From Spirochaetota bacterium (GTDB lineage Bacteria > Spirochaetota > Spirochaetia > Treponematales > UBA12059), in NCBI GenBank assembly GCA_029547205.1, contig JAKPPT010000072.1, positions 124,001 through 188,000 on the forward strand: a DNA stretch of 64,000 nt, given 5' to 3'. How positions within the stretch are numbered: the stretch's first letter is position 1; every line of letters starts with the position of its first letter. The notes beneath the pieces are model-generated. The model was not told where the DNA came from. It made no database searches and saw only the letters and a list, made by a program, of their open reading frames with translations. Positions 62,088-64,000 of the stretch are shown here, one piece after another. The translations under genes were made by a program, and so were the position numbers.

Positions 62088-62497
62088 TGAGCTATTCTTC
62101 AGTTGCGGGAATTGCACGGAAAGGCAATTTGATACTGGTAGCATTGCGACTTCCTCCCGGTGAAATGAGCTATACATGGGAATTCCCGGGTGGAAAAGTA
62201 GAAGCTGGTGAACAGGATGCAGACGCTCTTATAAGAGAATTTGATGAGGAATTTGGTATAACTATAACAGTTGCTGCTTTTATTGGAAAAAGCACATTTA
62301 TTCATCATGAAAAACAGTATGAACTTCATGCATATGAGGTGCAATTGCAGAGTGAAAACTTTCAATTACGATTTCACTCTCACATTAAATGGCTTACACT
62401 TGATGAGATTGAAAAGCTGCAATTAGCAGATTCTGATAGAGCTTTGATCCCGGCAATCCGTTCCTATCTTTATAACATTAATGCAGCTAACTGTTAA
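62087..62497 (+). CDS. Nudix hydrolase (MutT-like)
   Basis: A 136-residue Nudix protein, GX5EX7REUXEEXGU seen as GGKVEAGEQDADALIREFDEEFG. MutT relatives remove oxidised nucleotides such as 8-oxo-dGTP. The start is ATG 62087, overlapping the previous stop; a GTG at 62084 adds one residue. Its stop overlaps that of convergent xseB by 4 nt. Confidence 0.9.
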   Translation: MSYSSVAGIARKGNLILVALRLPPGEMSYTWEFPGGKVEAGEQDADALIREFDEEFGITITVAAFIGKSTFIHHEKQYELHAYEVQLQSENFQLRFHSHIKWLTLDEIEKLQLADSDRALIPAIRSYLYNINAANC

Positions 62498-62724
62498 TCT
62501 TCAGTAGTATCGTCAGTATCAAAATCTTGAAATTCTGGGTTATCACTTTCATTCATAAGTATTTGTACTTTTGTTTCTATTTTACGAAGATCTCTGTCGA
62601 GGGTTTTGCTTAACTTCATGCCTTCTTCGAATAATTTGATTGCTTCGTCAAGTGGAATATCTTCGTTTCTAAGTTTATCAGCAATGGATTCAAGTTCTTC
62701 TAGCCGTTCTTCAATCTTTTTCAT
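62494..62724 (-). CDS. xseB: Exodeoxyribonuclease VII small subunit
   Basis: A 76-residue helical protein, with start ATG 62724 after AGGAGA. The motif FEEGMKLSKTLDRDLRKIETKV and ELESIADKLRNEDIPLDEAI match XseB. It overlaps xseA by 14 nt. Confidence 0.9.
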   Translation of the reverse strand: MKKIEERLEELESIADKLRNEDIPLDEAIKLFEEGMKLSKTLDRDLRKIETKVQILMNESDNPEFQDFDTDDTTED

Positions 62725-63913
62725 AAGACGTCTCCTCTGCACATGCAGTAATTACACCATCGTGAAATTGTAATTCCAAAATATCATGCGGTTTGATTTC
62801 TTTAGCACTCGTTACTGGGGTTTTTGTTTTCTTATGTTTTATAATTGCATATCCTCGAGAGAGAATAAGTTCTGGATTAGCAGATTCAATAACTGCTACT
62901 GCAGTCTTAAATCGACCAATAGTGTTACTATAGATTGTCTCAATAGAATGCAGGCAGACTGTAGTAGCATAATCAAGTCTCTGGCTGTAGGCTTCATATA
63001 AACGCAATATTCTCAGTTTCATGGTTTCTGCATTTGCTTTATCAAAACTTCTGCGTAATGCCTGGATTTTTGAGTTTATTGCTGTTATGCAGGTATATCG
63101 AGCATTATTTAGTCTCTCAAGTATCGATGCAGTACTTGTAGAAACTAGTTCTGCGGCAGCAGTGGGAGTAGGGGCACGAAGATCTGCAGCAAAGTCACAT
63201 AATGTCCAGTCTGTTTCATGACCAACAGCGCTGATGATGGGCAATGAAGATGCAGCAACGGTTTTTACAAGCGCTTCATTGGAAAAAGCACTGAGATCTT
63301 CAGAGGAACCTCCGCCTCGTGCTAATATTATCACATCACCAAGCTTGTGTTTATTTGCATAGTGGATTTTTTGAATAATTTCATCCGGAGCTTCTGTTCC
63401 TTGCATTCTTGCAGGCAATATGCGGATAAGGCAGTGGGGGGCACGCCGCTGTAATGTATTAATAACATCATGAACAGCAGCACCTCTCGGTGATGTGATT
63501 ACAACGACTGATGTCGGAAATTCAGGAATAGGCTTTTTTTTATCAAGATCAAATAATCCTTCTGCAGCTAGTTTCTTTTTTAGTTCTAGAAATTCGTTTT
63601 GTAACGAGCCTATACCATATTGTACTAAACTATCAATAATGAGCTGGTATTGACCTCTCTGTTCATAAACAGAAATTGTTCCAGTGGCAATGACCTTAAG
63701 TCCATCGTGTGGATTAAATTGTATAGAGAAAAGACGATTTCGAAACATAACAGCCTGGAGGAGTGCTTTATCATCTTTCAATGAACAGTACGCATGTCCA
63801 GAAGGTGAAATTTTCCAGTTTGAGATTTCTCCTATAACACTAATTTTTTGGTATTTTGTTTCCAGCAAATTGCGAATCTCAACTGTTAATTCAGAGACTG
63901 TAATGGGATTCAT
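62711..63913 (-). CDS. xseA: Exodeoxyribonuclease VII large subunit
   Basis: A 400-residue catalytic subunit that degrades single-stranded DNA. An OB-fold N-terminus (ISVIGEISNWKISPSGHAYCSLKD) is followed by FPTSVVVITSPRGAAVHDVINTLQRR, the RGGGSSEDLSAFSNE motif and SAVGHETDWTLCDFAADLRAPTPTAAAE. I placed the start at ATG 63913 (MNPITVSEL). There is no ribosome-binding site, and TAGTAT lies about nine bases upstream on the minus strand, so it may be leaderless. Confidence 0.95.
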   Translation of the reverse strand: MNPITVSELTVEIRNLLETKYQKISVIGEISNWKISPSGHAYCSLKDDKALLQAVMFRNRLFSIQFNPHDGLKVIATGTISVYEQRGQYQLIIDSLVQYGIGSLQNEFLELKKKLAAEGLFDLDKKKPIPEFPTSVVVITSPRGAAVHDVINTLQRRAPHCLIRILPARMQGTEAPDEIIQKIHYANKHKLGDVIILARGGGSSEDLSAFSNEALVKTVAASSLPIISAVGHETDWTLCDFAADLRAPTPTAAAELVSTSTASILERLNNARYTCITAINSKIQALRRSFDKANAETMKLRILRLYEAYSQRLDYATTVCLHSIETIYSNTIGRFKTAVAVIESANPELILSRGYAIIKHKKTKTPVTSAKEIKPHDILELQFHDGVITACAEETSYEKD

Positions 63914-64000
63914 AAATAATAAAATACTAAATGAACCATAAAAAAAAATCAATTAATAGACTCGTATTTATATATAAAATATGCTAAACTGAATACGATA

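Noticed and set aside
1-64000. Prophage, transposon, CRISPR or genomic-island signature
   Set aside because: No integrase, transposase, capsid or repeat array is present, and base composition looks even except for the expression-biased cfpA gene.

Overview
The window is a compact, AT-rich bacterial chromosome segment that almost certainly comes from a spirochaete of the Treponema group. The best markers are a cytoplasmic filament protein (CfpA) at 45087..47138 and, next to it, a von Willebrand A protein, a DHH phosphoesterase and a protein whose middle resembles the Treponema pallidum Tp0751 (pallilysin) adhesin. Many exported proteins with TPR, NHL, HEAT or SPOR repeats and the stand-alone AICAR transformylase fit the same group. 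I see no rRNA, CRISPR array, phage or insertion sequence. Genes are packed into operons with 1-25 nt overlaps, and several convergent pairs overlap at their stop codons.

Layout. 1..6206: start of a probable thiamine pyrophosphokinase, CCA tRNA nucleotidyltransferase, then a minus-strand operon (divergent galactokinase-like protein, SurE, two TPR proteins). 6281..9318: two exported proteins, tRNA-Arg(CCG) with its own promoter and terminator, a NeuB-family sugar-acid synthase and a small zinc-ribbon protein. 9565..13511: yebC-ruvC-ruvA-ruvB-queA. 13506..18993: macro-domain protein, a four-domain CoA-disulfide reductase fusion, and a chemotaxis receptor gene broken by an in-frame TAA. 19111..33030: a GntR/FadR regulator with a visible operator, followed by a large catabolic locus (GlpA-like, HcnB-like and DUF1667 subunits, an FGGY kinase, an alkyl-DHAP-synthase-like flavoprotein) and a Yej-type ABC importer. 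33122..41575: a two-receiver plus PEP-synthase-N-domain protein, an aminotransferase, and a purH-miaB-SPOR operon. 41580..48424: pallilysin-like/DHH/vWA operon divergent from cfpA, and an MFS permease. 48542..55293: uracil-DNA glycosylase, NAD(P)HX repair enzyme, a lipoprotein and SecA. 55349..58997: clpC-mcsB-mini-mcsA, in which McsB appears to have lost its kinase residues. 59054..63913: a small-molecule ABC importer, a membrane protein, a Nudix hydrolase and exonuclease VII (xseB-xseA).

The most interesting parts are (1) the GntR-controlled kinase/dehydrogenase/AGPS-like/Yej-importer locus, which looks like an undescribed route for taking up and breaking down a glycerol-containing compound; (2) the Clp operon with a probable McsB pseudokinase and a 58-residue McsA-like zinc protein; (3) repeated signs of leaderless transcripts, where a -10 box lies 7-11 nt before an ATG that has no ribosome-binding site; (4) the pallilysin-like protein without the HExxH motif; and (5) the chemotaxis receptor split by one stop codon. 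All family names were assigned by eye and from memory of family sequences; no searches were run.
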